A DNA stretch of 64,000 nt from JAVVUJ01 sp964461765 (GTDB lineage Bacteria; Bacillota; Clostridia; Peptostreptococcales; Anaerovoracaceae), in the NCBI GenBank assembly GCA_964461765.1, contig CAYWVS010000002.1:13684-77683 (forward strand). Reading direction: 5' to 3'. Shown piece after piece: positions 1 through 8,086 of this stretch; positions within the stretch are counted from its first letter, which is position 1, and each line of letters opens with the position of its first letter. The position numbers and the translations under genes are program-made. The notes beneath the pieces are model-generated. The model saw only the letters and a list, made by a program, of their open reading frames with translations. It was not told the DNA's origin and ran no database searches.

Positions 1-380
1 TAGGCTCAGGGGGTGCCTCCAAAGCGGTGGTAAAAGCCTTGTTGGATATGGGTTCCTTTGATATTACCATCGTGAGCAGTAGCAAACAGAGCTTTAACTC
101 CCAATACACCATTTCCTATGAATACTTTCGGGAAATCCGACAGCCATATGACATTCTCATCAATTGCACTCCTGTAGGTATGCATCCCCATGAGAACCTT
201 TGTCCTGTGGATAAAAGCTTGATCTATCCCGGAAAAATCCTGATAGATTTGATCTATAACCCTGAAAAAACCTTATTTTTAAAATATGGAGAGGCTCAAG
301 GCTGCAAATCTATCAACGGAAGAACCATGCTATATGAACAGGCGAAAATGTCTCAGCATATTTGGCTCCATCAAGCATAA
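1..380 (+). CDS. aroE: Shikimate dehydrogenase, C-terminal part (5' end outside window)
   Basis: The frame is open from the window edge and begins in a glycine-rich GSGGASKAVVKAL nucleotide-binding turn, the NADP-binding motif of AroE. It continues with INCTPVGMHP, the conserved shikimate dehydrogenase NxTPxGM segment, then ILIDLIYNPEKT and the terminal GRTMLYEQA motif. AroE reduces 3-dehydroshikimate to shikimate with NADPH in the cytoplasmic chorismate pathway. About 126 residues are present, the C-terminal NADP domain. The catalytic Lys/Asp of the N-terminal domain lie outside the window. The gene ends tail to tail with the minus-strand glycosidase, overlapping it by 10 bases, and no terminator hairpin separates them. 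Confidence 0.93.
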   Translation, partial: GSGGASKAVVKALLDMGSFDITIVSSSKQSFNSQYTISYEYFREIRQPYDILINCTPVGMHPHENLCPVDKSLIYPGKILIDLIYNPEKTLFLKYGEAQGCKSINGRTMLYEQAKMSQHIWLHQA

Positions 381-1927
381 ACGTCCCAAAAGTCTGTTTT
401 ATGATTTAAATACTTATTAAAAGTTTCAAGAATTTTCATACTTTCATCGATAAAGTATGGTCTTGCGATGTTTCCATTTGAGTCTCTGTCACAACCATCC
501 CACCAAATGGCTACCTTAATTCTGTCATACTTTTCAATTACATGAAACATATCTATGATCCACTGGTTTTTATCTCCCCCTACGCTACTTGAAGCGAATT
601 CCGTAATCATGAGGGGTTGCTTGAACAAGCGGTCATAGGTATCATAAATCTCATCATAAAGGGTTTCAAAGGAAGTCCATTTTTCATCTTTATAATAGGT
701 GCCTGTGTTATATGCAGTAAGTCCTACGATATCCACGTATTGATCTCCGGGGTAATACATCAGCTCATGATTCCATTGGAAGTTGGGAAAAGACTTATGG
801 TTGGGATTCCAAACCCATATTACGTTATCCGCTCCTGCATTATCAAAAAAACTATAGATATATTTGTAGAATTCCTTAAAAATCTCTGTATCCTTAGCTG
901 TATGGTATGCGGAATAAGGACACCAGTCCCCATTCATTTCATTTCCAAGTCTGAATAACACAGGGTGGTCAAATTCACTTACTCGCTTTGCATAATCTGC
1001 CAAAAATAAATCGTATTCTCCATCTAAAACATCATAGACCATATTTCCTTCACCCCAAGTCTCTCCGGGGGTCTGCAAGGTAAGCTCCAAAATCTTTCCA
1101 TGCTCATAAGCATTTTCCAATCTATAACTTAATCCGGCGTGGGCTAATTTATTATCAAAGCTAGTGTAATTTAGTAAAAATGGAAACTTATATTCTATAA
1201 TGCCCTCAATTCTATCCAAGTCATTAAAATACTCAGGGGCGGCCGGTTCAAAGATCCCCCAGGTTAAAGGACTATCATCACTAAAGTATTGACTGTAAAG
1301 GGAAGCGGTCTCATCATTCCATCCTCTATTTGAAATATTAACCCCTTCCGTGGATCTGACGTATGGAGCGGCTGTAGGTGCAAACACTTGAAAATCTTCC
1401 ACTAAATAGTGGTAACCTCCAATTTCCCAAAAGGGTTTATTGGATTTAACAAAGATAGAGTATGCATAACCGCCCGAAACCACATCTAAGTTTACATAGT
1501 AATTTTTATCATTAGTTACTCTCGCCAATTTATTTCTGCTGTATTGCAAAATATGAACAGTTTTCCCCCCTATGTTTTCCACCGTTTGATACTCTTTTTT
1601 GTGATCCAAAGTATTCTTTAAAAACTGGTTGGAGTAGTTCTGATAGGCACTTAAGGAAACACCTTGCTGAGTGGATTGTTTATAGATTTCTATTCTTAAG
1701 TCCGAATTTTCTATAACAGCACAGACAGCAGATAAAGACATGTCCACATTCATATTTTGAGGAACCTTCAAGCTGTATCCATGGACATAGTTTGAAAACT
1801 TCTGATATTGCTCCGAATAAGGGCTTAAACTGTATAGCCCCTCCGGGGTATTTCCCTGACCATAGGCACAGGTTGAAAAAATCAAAACTATAATCATTGC
1901 AATATAAAATAAAACTCTTTTTCTCAT
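371..1927 (-). CDS. Secreted GH26-like glycoside hydrolase (mannanase/endoglucanase type)
   Basis: 518 residues if started at the ATG at 1927, which follows a GGAGGAAC ribosome site. A longer reading from 1954 lacks such a site. The N terminus is a signal peptide: RKR, a hydrophobic run, then AYGQG. Residues about 30-190 form a domain I do not recognise. From about residue 205 the protein resembles family GH26: FRLGNEMNGDW carries the probable acid/base Glu (about residue 330) and LMITEFASSS the probable nucleophile Glu (about 443), a spacing typical of GH26. An IWVWNPN strand lies between them. GH26 enzymes cleave beta-mannans or mixed-linkage glucans outside the cell. The substrate cannot be fixed here. 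No dockerin or carbohydrate-binding module is evident, and the gene stands alone. Confidence 0.8.
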   Translation of the reverse strand: MRKRVLFYIAMIIVLIFSTCAYGQGNTPEGLYSLSPYSEQYQKFSNYVHGYSLKVPQNMNVDMSLSAVCAVIENSDLRIEIYKQSTQQGVSLSAYQNYSNQFLKNTLDHKKEYQTVENIGGKTVHILQYSRNKLARVTNDKNYYVNLDVVSGGYAYSIFVKSNKPFWEIGGYHYLVEDFQVFAPTAAPYVRSTEGVNISNRGWNDETASLYSQYFSDDSPLTWGIFEPAAPEYFNDLDRIEGIIEYKFPFLLNYTSFDNKLAHAGLSYRLENAYEHGKILELTLQTPGETWGEGNMVYDVLDGEYDLFLADYAKRVSEFDHPVLFRLGNEMNGDWCPYSAYHTAKDTEIFKEFYKYIYSFFDNAGADNVIWVWNPNHKSFPNFQWNHELMYYPGDQYVDIVGLTAYNTGTYYKDEKWTSFETLYDEIYDTYDRLFKQPLMITEFASSSVGGDKNQWIIDMFHVIEKYDRIKVAIWWDGCDRDSNGNIARPYFIDESMKILETFNKYLNHKTDFWDVYA

Positions 1928-2095
1928 TAGTTCCTCCGAATATAAACTATTCAATTCATGCCTTATATCTTTTTTTATTATAAAATGTTTTTATTATTTA
2001 ACTGAAAATTTTATCATGATTTTAGTACAATTTTTCATGATTCTTCTTATAAATCATTCAGAATTTTTTTCAATTATTTTGTAAAACAATTATTT

Positions 2096-2614
2096 TTAAT
2101 TTTCTATACCCATTCGAGCCATAACACCCTGATTGTAATAGTGCTTGATCTCCTTCATTTCAGTAACTAAGTCTGCTCGCTGTACAATTTCCTCCGGTGC
2201 ATATCGACCTGTAAGCACCACCTCTGTATTTTCCGGTTTTTGATCCAATAGCTCCAATACATCCGAAACCGGTAAAATGTTAAAATATAAAGTAGTGTTG
2301 ATTTCATCAAAAACCACTAAATCATATTGCCCGGAAAGCAAAGCATTTTTCATGACCTCAAGTCCCTTTTTTGCTTGAGCAATGTCTTCCTCAGAAGGTT
2401 TTCCGTTGACAAAATTGGGTGTACCAAATTGCTCCATGGTGAGGTTGGGCAGGTACTCGCATGCCTTTAATTCACTGTAGTCCTGACCCTTCATAAATTG
2501 ACCATAAAACACCTTATATCCTGCACACACCGCCCTTAAGGTAATTCCCAAAGATGCGGTAGTCTTTCCCTTGCCATTTCCTGTATAAACTTGTACATAG
2601 CCTTTATCTTTCAT
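2096..2614 (-). CDS. cobO: Cob(I)alamin adenosyltransferase, CobO/BtuR type
   Basis: 172 residues from the ATG at 2614, which has GGAGG eight bases upstream. The frame stays open 19 codons further, into the previous gene. It is a P-loop protein with GNGKGKTT at residues 12-19 followed by ASLGITLRA, and a Walker-B-like LVVFDEINTTLYF near residue 100, both diagnostic of the CobA/CobO/BtuR family. The enzyme transfers adenosyl from ATP to Co(I) corrinoids. The start lies one base after the TAG stop of the upstream FAD oxidoreductase, so the two are probably translationally coupled. The same strand carries cobT-cobU-cobS 4 kb upstream, consistent with a cobamide salvage and assembly region. Family assignment is secure. 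Its preference among corrinoid substrates is not visible. Confidence 0.93.
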   Translation of the reverse strand: MKDKGYVQVYTGNGKGKTTASLGITLRAVCAGYKVFYGQFMKGQDYSELKACEYLPNLTMEQFGTPNFVNGKPSEEDIAQAKKGLEVMKNALLSGQYDLVVFDEINTTLYFNILPVSDVLELLDQKPENTEVVLTGRYAPEEIVQRADLVTEMKEIKHYYNQGVMARMGIEN

Positions 2615-2615
2615 G

Positions 2616-4415
2616 CTAATATCCTCCGTTTTTATAATTTTTAGCGATTGATTCGGCAACTTTAATGCCATCTACCGCTGCTGATACGATACCTCCGGCA
2701 TATCCTGCACCTTCTCCTGCGGGATAAATACCTCTGATATTGCTCTGAAAATCTTCATCCCTTATTATCCTAACGGGAGATGAGCTTCTGGTTTCCACCG
2801 CTGTCATAAGGCTGTCTCCCCTATCAAAACCCTTTAGCCTTTGACCTAAAACAGGAATGGCTTCCCGCAAGGCATCTGTCACAAAGGAGGGCAGACAAGA
2901 GGTTATGTCTGTAAACTTCACACCTGGCTTATAAGTTGGATTTATTGTATCTTTAATACAAAATTCATGCTTATTTTCATTTGGACGATTTTGTCCTACT
3001 GTATTATCACTAGTATTTTTAGTATAATCATATCTTGTTAAATCTTTTAATCTAACATAATCATTTGTCATTAAATCTTTAAATCCAACATAATCATCTG
3101 TCATTAAACCTTTTATTTCTTCGGTAGTTTCATTTCTCATTAAGCCTTTTATTTCTTCGGTAGATTCATTTTCTATTAAGAAATCCCTCAGCCTTGTAAC
3201 AGGAGCGTAATAGTTGCTCCCCCCTGCTTCAAAGGCCCGTCTTTCATACTTTTCCTGAAATGCAATTCCGGCCAACGGATGATCATCCTCAAAATCTTCT
3301 GTTCTCACATCCACCAAAAGCCCACTGTTGGAGTTTTCCTCAGCTCTGCTTTCATAACTCATGCCGTTTGTAACCACCGTACCTTTTTGAGAAGAAGATG
3401 CGATGACCATTCCTCCCGGACACATGCAAAAGGTGTAGACACCCCTGCCGTTTTTGCATCGGTGGGAAAGCTGGTAATCTGCTGCGCCTAAACTTTTAAC
3501 CCCGGGAGCTTCTCCATACTGTGCCACATCCACAAGTTTTCGGCTATGCTCAATCCTTACTCCAATGGAAAATGGTTTTTGAACAATTTCCATTCCATTA
3601 TCATATATCATTCTAATGGTATCTCTGGCACTGTGACCAATGGCTAAAATCAATAAAGATGTCTCTATTTCCTTTTCTCCATTTACCATTATACTACGAA
3701 CCTGCCCCTCTTGTCCAAGGATAATTCCCGTTAATTGGGATTCAAAAAGGATAGTTCCTCCGTTTTCTTTAATGGATTCTCGAATATTGGGAACTATAAA
3801 ATTTAATTTATCCGTTCCCAAATGGGGCTTTTGCTTGTATAAAATTTCAGGGTTTGCTCCGGCCTTAATTAATTCCTGTAAAACCTTCTTTACACGTGAA
3901 TCTTTAATCCTGGTAGTCAACTTTCCGTCAGAAAAGGTTCCTGCACCTCCTTCACCAAATTGAACATTGGAGTTTTCATTAATGATTCCCTCTTTCCAAA
4001 ATGCTTCCACATCCTTCAGGCGGTCTTCCACCTTTTTCCCTCGCTCTATAACAATGGGTCTGTATCCCATTTGTGATAGGATCAAAGCGGCAAACATACC
4101 GGCAGGTCCAAAGCCAACAATAATAGGAGGATTTTTCAGTGGAACGGAACCCATGGGAACATACTCATATTCATAAGGGGTGCTCTTTTCAAGCTTATTA
4201 AGGTTAAGCATCTTACTATTTGCCTCAAAATCCACGGTATAGGTTTTTCTAATGTTGGATTTATCCCTGGCATCTATGGACTCCTTAAGAATTTCCCATG
4301 AAATAACCTTTAGATCCGGAGCACCCAATTTTTTCTTTATCTTCTGAGGGATACATTCTACATCCTCTGTTAATTTTAATTGTATTTCATGTATTCTATA
4401 CTTCATAATTTTCAT
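2616..4415 (-). CDS. FAD-dependent dehydrogenase (COG2509 type) with internal repeat insert
   Basis: 599 residues. The N-terminal about 90 residues form the small leading domain seen in COG2509 proteins. GFGPAGMFAALIL at 101-113 is the dinucleotide-binding motif, followed by NVQFGEGGAGTFSDGKL, another family hallmark. The C terminus has GIYPAGEGAGYAGGIVSAAVDG. The reaction of this family is not established; FAD binding is the safe statement. Residues about 416-472 contain four imperfect 11-12-residue repeats (TEEIKGLM, TEEIKGLM, YVGFKDLM, YVRLKDLT) between two conserved blocks. It overlaps the upstream flavoprotein by 20 bases and abuts cobO. An alternative ATG lies three codons downstream (4406). 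Confidence 0.85.
   Translation of the reverse strand: MKIMKYRIHEIQLKLTEDVECIPQKIKKKLGAPDLKVISWEILKESIDARDKSNIRKTYTVDFEANSKMLNLNKLEKSTPYEYEYVPMGSVPLKNPPIIVGFGPAGMFAALILSQMGYRPIVIERGKKVEDRLKDVEAFWKEGIINENSNVQFGEGGAGTFSDGKLTTRIKDSRVKKVLQELIKAGANPEILYKQKPHLGTDKLNFIVPNIRESIKENGGTILFESQLTGIILGQEGQVRSIMVNGEKEIETSLLILAIGHSARDTIRMIYDNGMEIVQKPFSIGVRIEHSRKLVDVAQYGEAPGVKSLGAADYQLSHRCKNGRGVYTFCMCPGGMVIASSSQKGTVVTNGMSYESRAEENSNSGLLVDVRTEDFEDDHPLAGIAFQEKYERRAFEAGGSNYYAPVTRLRDFLIENESTEEIKGLMRNETTEEIKGLMTDDYVGFKDLMTNDYVRLKDLTRYDYTKNTSDNTVGQNRPNENKHEFCIKDTINPTYKPGVKFTDITSCLPSFVTDALREAIPVLGQRLKGFDRGDSLMTAVETRSSSPVRIIRDEDFQSNIRGIYPAGEGAGYAGGIVSAAVDGIKVAESIAKNYKNGGY
2995..3172 (-). repeat. In-frame imperfect tandem repeats inside the COG2509-like gene
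   Basis: Units of about 33-36 bases encode TEEIKGLM-type then YVxxKDLM-type peptides. The first two units are nearly identical at DNA level (both contain CCTTTTATTTCTTCGGTAG on the plus strand) and the later ones are more diverged. All remain in frame, so the protein is extended rather than broken. Confidence 0.75.
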
Positions 4416-5601
4416 TTACTCGCTTTTCTACTTTCCCCGCCATAATTCCTGTTTCCCATGCCCATTGAAGGTTAAAGCCTCCACACTTTCCGTCATAATC
4501 TAAGACTTCTCCTGCAAAAAATAACCCGGAAATTCTTTTTGATTCCATGGTAAATCCATCAACCTCATCCATTTGAATTCCTCCACTGGTGACTTGAGCT
4601 TCTCCGAACCCCCTAGTTCCCGAAACAGGGATACGCCAATCTTTTAACATTTTTAAAAGCCTCCTGATTTCACCGTCAGATTCTTTGACTAAAACAGGAA
4701 TCAGCTTTGGATGTACAATTCCCTTTAGCAATTGTTCGGGAGGGGTACCCAAATTGAATTTTGTGTTTCTTTCTAAAATTACTTTTAACTCAGATAAATT
4801 AAATTCCGGAAACAAATCTAAACTGATTCGATAGTCTTCATATTTTTCTTCTTCATTATTTAATCTAATATTTCGGCTTAAATTAAATATACATATCCCT
4901 GATAACCCATAATTAGTAAATTGTATTTCTCCAGCTTCCTCATCCAAGCATTCATAAGAGCTTTCCTTTTCACAGTGCCTTTTCAGCAAAGAAGCTTTCC
5001 CCCTCACTCTCACACCCTTTAAATCTGGGAAAAATTCTTGCTGTGAAGTGATTTGAACCAAAGAGGGAATAGGCTTACGAATGCTATGGCCAAAAGAGCG
5101 TGCAATCTGATAGCCTTCTCCCGTGGAACCGTATTGAGGTCCTGCCTTTCCTCCTGTGCAGATAATTAAATTCTCACCCTGTATCCTGTGTAGCTCTTCA
5201 CCTTGCTTTACCTTCAACTCAAAGAATCCATCTTTTTTTATTACAGAATACGGAAGAACTTGACTGTTACACCAAACCTCCACATTTAATATCTGTAATT
5301 GCCTGATCAAGGTCTCTTGTACATCTACTGCCTGCAAGGTATATGGATAGATTCTACCTTCTTCTTCTCTCAACAAGATCCCCAAGGCATAAAAAAAATC
5401 CTTTGTAGCTTCATATCCATTACAGCTTGCATTTGTCAAATTGCAACGTCCGTTTCCTGTAGCCAAAAGCTTCTTTCCTAGGATGGGGTTTTTCTCTATT
5501 AGAAGCACATTGGTACCTCCGTATCTTTCAGCCGCAGAAATGGCCGCTGCCAGACCCGAAGCCCCTCCCCCTATTACCACAACTTTCTTTTTTCCCTTCA
5601 T
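4396..5601 (-). CDS. BaiN/YhiN (HI0933)-family flavoprotein
   Basis: 401 residues from the ATG at 5601, with GAGG nine bases upstream. A TTG five codons earlier is also open. VVVIGGGASGLAAAISAAE at the N terminus is the FAD Rossmann motif, followed by GKKLLATGNGRCNLTN, IICTGGKAGPQYGSTGEGY, GTRGFGEAQVTSGGI and the C-terminal FFAGEVLDYDGKCGGFNLQWAW, all signatures of the HI0933/YhiN/BaiN family. Members are FAD-dependent oxidoreductases of mostly unknown substrate; BaiN of Clostridium scindens was linked to bile-acid reduction. That specific activity cannot be inferred here, since YhiN-like genes are near-universal in Clostridia. The gene overlaps the next by 20 bases, so the two flavoproteins are likely cotranscribed. 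Confidence 0.88.
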   Translation of the reverse strand: MKGKKKVVVIGGGASGLAAAISAAERYGGTNVLLIEKNPILGKKLLATGNGRCNLTNASCNGYEATKDFFYALGILLREEEGRIYPYTLQAVDVQETLIRQLQILNVEVWCNSQVLPYSVIKKDGFFELKVKQGEELHRIQGENLIICTGGKAGPQYGSTGEGYQIARSFGHSIRKPIPSLVQITSQQEFFPDLKGVRVRGKASLLKRHCEKESSYECLDEEAGEIQFTNYGLSGICIFNLSRNIRLNNEEEKYEDYRISLDLFPEFNLSELKVILERNTKFNLGTPPEQLLKGIVHPKLIPVLVKESDGEIRRLLKMLKDWRIPVSGTRGFGEAQVTSGGIQMDEVDGFTMESKRISGLFFAGEVLDYDGKCGGFNLQWAWETGIMAGKVEKRVNENYEV

Positions 5602-5632
5602 ATCTCCATTCCTCAAAAATTGATTAATTCAT

Positions 5633-6241
5633 TTAGGACAACTGAACAATCTCCGTAATCATTCCAAAGTTATCCACAAATTTTATTTCCACTAAGCAGG
5701 TGGGCTCTATATGAAAATGCCAACTCTTCTTCAAGGGAATGTTCAAGCAATGGGCGAGCAAGCTACGGATAACCATGGCATGGGTAACTGCAATAACGGT
5801 GCCCTCCTGACTTTTGGCTTCAGCTAAAAATTTCCCGGTGCGATTATGGACATCCATCCAGCTTTCCCCCTGGGGAACTACATAATTTACTTCGTCTGAA
5901 ATAAATTCACTCCATTCCTTTTCATATGTTTTTTCAGCTTCATCTACAGACATGTTTTCAAAAATTCCCACATTTAATTCGATTAAATCGTCTTCGATCT
6001 CTACAGGGATTCCCGTTCCTTCTGCTATTTTCTCCGCTAATATTTGAGTTCTGGAAAGGGGAGTTGCTATAATCTTTGTTCCCGATTGCTTTAATACTTC
6101 TTCATATTTTTCTTTTACGTATTTGGCAGCAATGAGACAGGTACGCTCTCCCTCTTCAGAGTATTCCCAGTCATGATGCCCATAAATTAGATTTTGGGCA
6201 TTGGCTACAGTTTCCGGATGTCTAATTAGTATTAATCTCAT
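5633..6241 (-). CDS. Histidine phosphatase-family protein, possible alpha-ribazole phosphatase (CobC-like)
   Basis: 202 residues. The N terminus MRLILIRHPET holds the phosphatase RHG-type motif with His8 as the predicted phospho-acceptor; Pro replaces the usual Gly. A second catalytic region VTHAMVIRSLLAH lies near residue 153, and the general acid Glu is probably in the ELNVGIFENMS segment near 87. The family covers phosphoglycerate mutases and small-molecule phosphatases. Because cobS, cobU and cobT lie just upstream on the same strand, dephosphorylation of alpha-ribazole phosphate (CobC) is the leading guess. A long AT-rich repeat array separates this gene from cobS, so cotranscription is uncertain. 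It is 31 bases from the flavoprotein downstream. Confidence 0.75.
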   Translation of the reverse strand: MRLILIRHPETVANAQNLIYGHHDWEYSEEGERTCLIAAKYVKEKYEEVLKQSGTKIIATPLSRTQILAEKIAEGTGIPVEIEDDLIELNVGIFENMSVDEAEKTYEKEWSEFISDEVNYVVPQGESWMDVHNRTGKFLAEAKSQEGTVIAVTHAMVIRSLLAHCLNIPLKKSWHFHIEPTCLVEIKFVDNFGMITEIVQLS

Positions 6242-6261
6242 AAAAGTCTCTCATTTCTTTC

Positions 6262-6510
6262 AAAATTTTTATCTTATTTTTATTTAAGCTACATTTTGAA
6301 TTTCTCTTATCTTACTTTAATTCTAAGTTCTATTTAGAATTTTTTATCTTATTTTATTTAAGATCATTTAGAAATTCTTATCTTATTTTATTCTAAGATC
6401 ATTTAAATTTTTTATCTTATTTTAATTCTAACATCTATTTTCAAATTTTTTATCTTACCTTATTTTATTTAAATTAAAGTCTATTTTGAATTTTTTTCTT
6501 ACCTTATGTA
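6262..6510. repeat. AT-rich degenerate tandem array of about 36-bp palindromic units
   Basis: TTATCTTA-type cores recur at about 6269, 6307, 6344, 6378, 6412, 6450 and (diverged) 6495, spacings of 34-45 bases. The better units read ATCTTA-TTTTATT-TAAGAT, so each can fold back on itself (clearest at 6346-6364 and 6380-6400). The array fills most of the gap between cobS (ends 6738) and the phosphatase gene (starts 6241). The rest of the gap, 6511-6737, is very AT-rich without an open frame or clear hairpin. There are no conserved spacers, so it is not a CRISPR array. One related unit occurs at about 61497-61525. Confidence 0.7.
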
Positions 6511-6737
6511 ATTTATTTTTAAGATCTAATTAATATTTTTGTCTCATTTCTCTCAAATTTTATTTTAAATTTTTATATAATATTAATACTGAAGTCAAAA
6601 CACTAATTTTATTAAATATTCAAATTCATCATATATATTATTTTTAAATAAATAACACATTAAATTGTGGTCAGTTTTATTATTTATATCTTTTAACCTG
6701 GCATAATAAAATATAGATTTCTATAAATTTATAATTT

Positions 6738-7523
6738 TCAAATTATACTTATACCGTAATATTGATAAAATACATATCCCATGGCGATAAAAATCATTTG
6801 ACTGACTTCACACACGAACCCTAGGGTGTCTCCCGTTACACCGCCAAGCTTTTCCTTTATATTCAGGGATATAACATATATCATCAGTAAGCTAAAAATC
6901 ATGGCAATTTCCATAAAAAAAATCAGAAACCACCTTTGAGGGTTATACTGCCACAGCAGACCGGTGAATCCCAAACCCGCAACCATTACAGTTGGTAAAA
7001 TGATACTGATTGTCACCACATTGGCAGTACAACAATTCACAAAGACTTTTCCTAACCCATCTTCTCTGGCATACCCTCCAACATGAGCCGATAAAATGGC
7101 GGCGGCTTTTCCCACCATTGGCATGATGAATAACATGATAGTGGGAATATGTTGAAGAGCCACAAAGAAGAATAAAAACCATAGAATGATACTTATGACA
7201 CCATAGGTTCCAACTCTACTGTCCTTCATGATTTCCAACATTCTCTCTCTGTCTCTTCCGCTGAAAAGTCCATCACAGGTATCCGCCATACCATCTAAAT
7301 GGATTCCTCCCGTTAGCAATAGATAACTTACCGTTAAAATAAAAGCTGTGGCTTGGTAATCTAAAGGAAGGATAAGTAAGGAAACGCCATAAAGAATCAG
7401 CCCCATTAGAAGACCTACAAAGGGCGCAAGCCTGACTCCTCTTCCATAGAGTTCCTCTGTGTATTCCACATGAGGTACGGGAAGCTTCGTAAAAAATCCC
7501 AGTATTAAAAAAAATGATTTCAT
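6738..7523 (-). CDS. cobS: Adenosylcobinamide-GDP ribazoletransferase (cobalamin synthase)
   Basis: 261 residues, a polytopic inner-membrane protein with six or seven hydrophobic segments. The family motif TGGIHLDGMADTCDGLFSG lies at residues 71-89 (Asp-rich, metal binding), followed by the conserved MKDSRVGTYGV. The N terminus FFLILGFFTKLPVP is also typical. CobS joins adenosylcobinamide-GDP to alpha-ribazole (phosphate) to complete the nucleotide loop of adenosylcobalamin. It starts eight bases after cobU and is clearly part of a cobT-cobU-cobS operon. Length matches the family (about 250). No oddities. Confidence 0.96.
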   Translation of the reverse strand: MKSFFLILGFFTKLPVPHVEYTEELYGRGVRLAPFVGLLMGLILYGVSLLILPLDYQATAFILTVSYLLLTGGIHLDGMADTCDGLFSGRDRERMLEIMKDSRVGTYGVISIILWFLFFFVALQHIPTIMLFIMPMVGKAAAILSAHVGGYAREDGLGKVFVNCCTANVVTISIILPTVMVAGLGFTGLLWQYNPQRWFLIFFMEIAMIFSLLMIYVISLNIKEKLGGVTGDTLGFVCEVSQMIFIAMGYVFYQYYGISII

Positions 7524-7531
7524 CCTTCTCC

Positions 7532-8086
7532 TTACTTAAGCCTGATGGGAATTCCCGAAAATACCCCATACACTTCATCTGCCAGCTCTGCCATTTGTCG
7601 GTTGGCTCTCCCCAAAATATCTCGATAGTATCGGCTGACTTCATCTGCCGGAACCAAACCCATTCCCACCTCGTTGGTTACCACCACAAGTGGAACATTG
7701 CTTTCTCTACAACCCTTACAAAGATCATGAATCTGCAATAACATATCCCCTTCTATCTTTTCAAAAATATCCGGATTCTTTTTTTCAAAATTTATCTCTT
7801 TATAAAACATCAAATTGTTTAGCATAAAGCCCAAACAGTCTAACAAAACTGCTTTGCACCCATTCTCCGACAAAATTTCAGGTAGATTCTGAAAATCTCG
7901 AAACTTTTCCAATGTCACCCATTCCTTTGGGCGTTGTTCTCTATGTTTGCGAATACGCTCTTCCATTTCCTCATCGCAAGCTACACCTGTGGCAATATAT
8001 AGAATTTTAGTTTGATACTCTTGAATTTTCCCTTCAGCAAAGGTACTCTTACCGCTTCGGGCACCTCCCGTTACCATGACGATCAT
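7532..8086 (-). CDS. cobU: Adenosylcobinamide kinase / adenosylcobinamide-phosphate guanylyltransferase
   Basis: 184 residues. GGARSGKSTFAE at residues 7-18 is the CobU P-loop. It is followed by LYIATGVACDEEMEERIRKHREQRP, which contains the conserved His guanylylation region, and by the C-terminal VVVTNEVGMGLVPADEVSRYYRDILGRANR block. The enzyme phosphorylates adenosylcobinamide and then transfers GMP to it, acting in the cytoplasm just before CobS. Its ATG overlaps the cobT stop by four bases (ATGA), a classic coupling arrangement, and it ends eight bases before cobS. Length is normal. Confidence 0.96.
   Translation of the reverse strand: MIVMVTGGARSGKSTFAEGKIQEYQTKILYIATGVACDEEMEERIRKHREQRPKEWVTLEKFRDFQNLPEILSENGCKAVLLDCLGFMLNNLMFYKEINFEKKNPDIFEKIEGDMLLQIHDLCKGCRESNVPLVVVTNEVGMGLVPADEVSRYYRDILGRANRQMAELADEVYGVFSGIPIRLK

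Noticed and set aside
6262..6510. CRISPR array
   Set aside because: Units are palindromic and degenerate, and there are no constant-length unique spacers or cas genes nearby.
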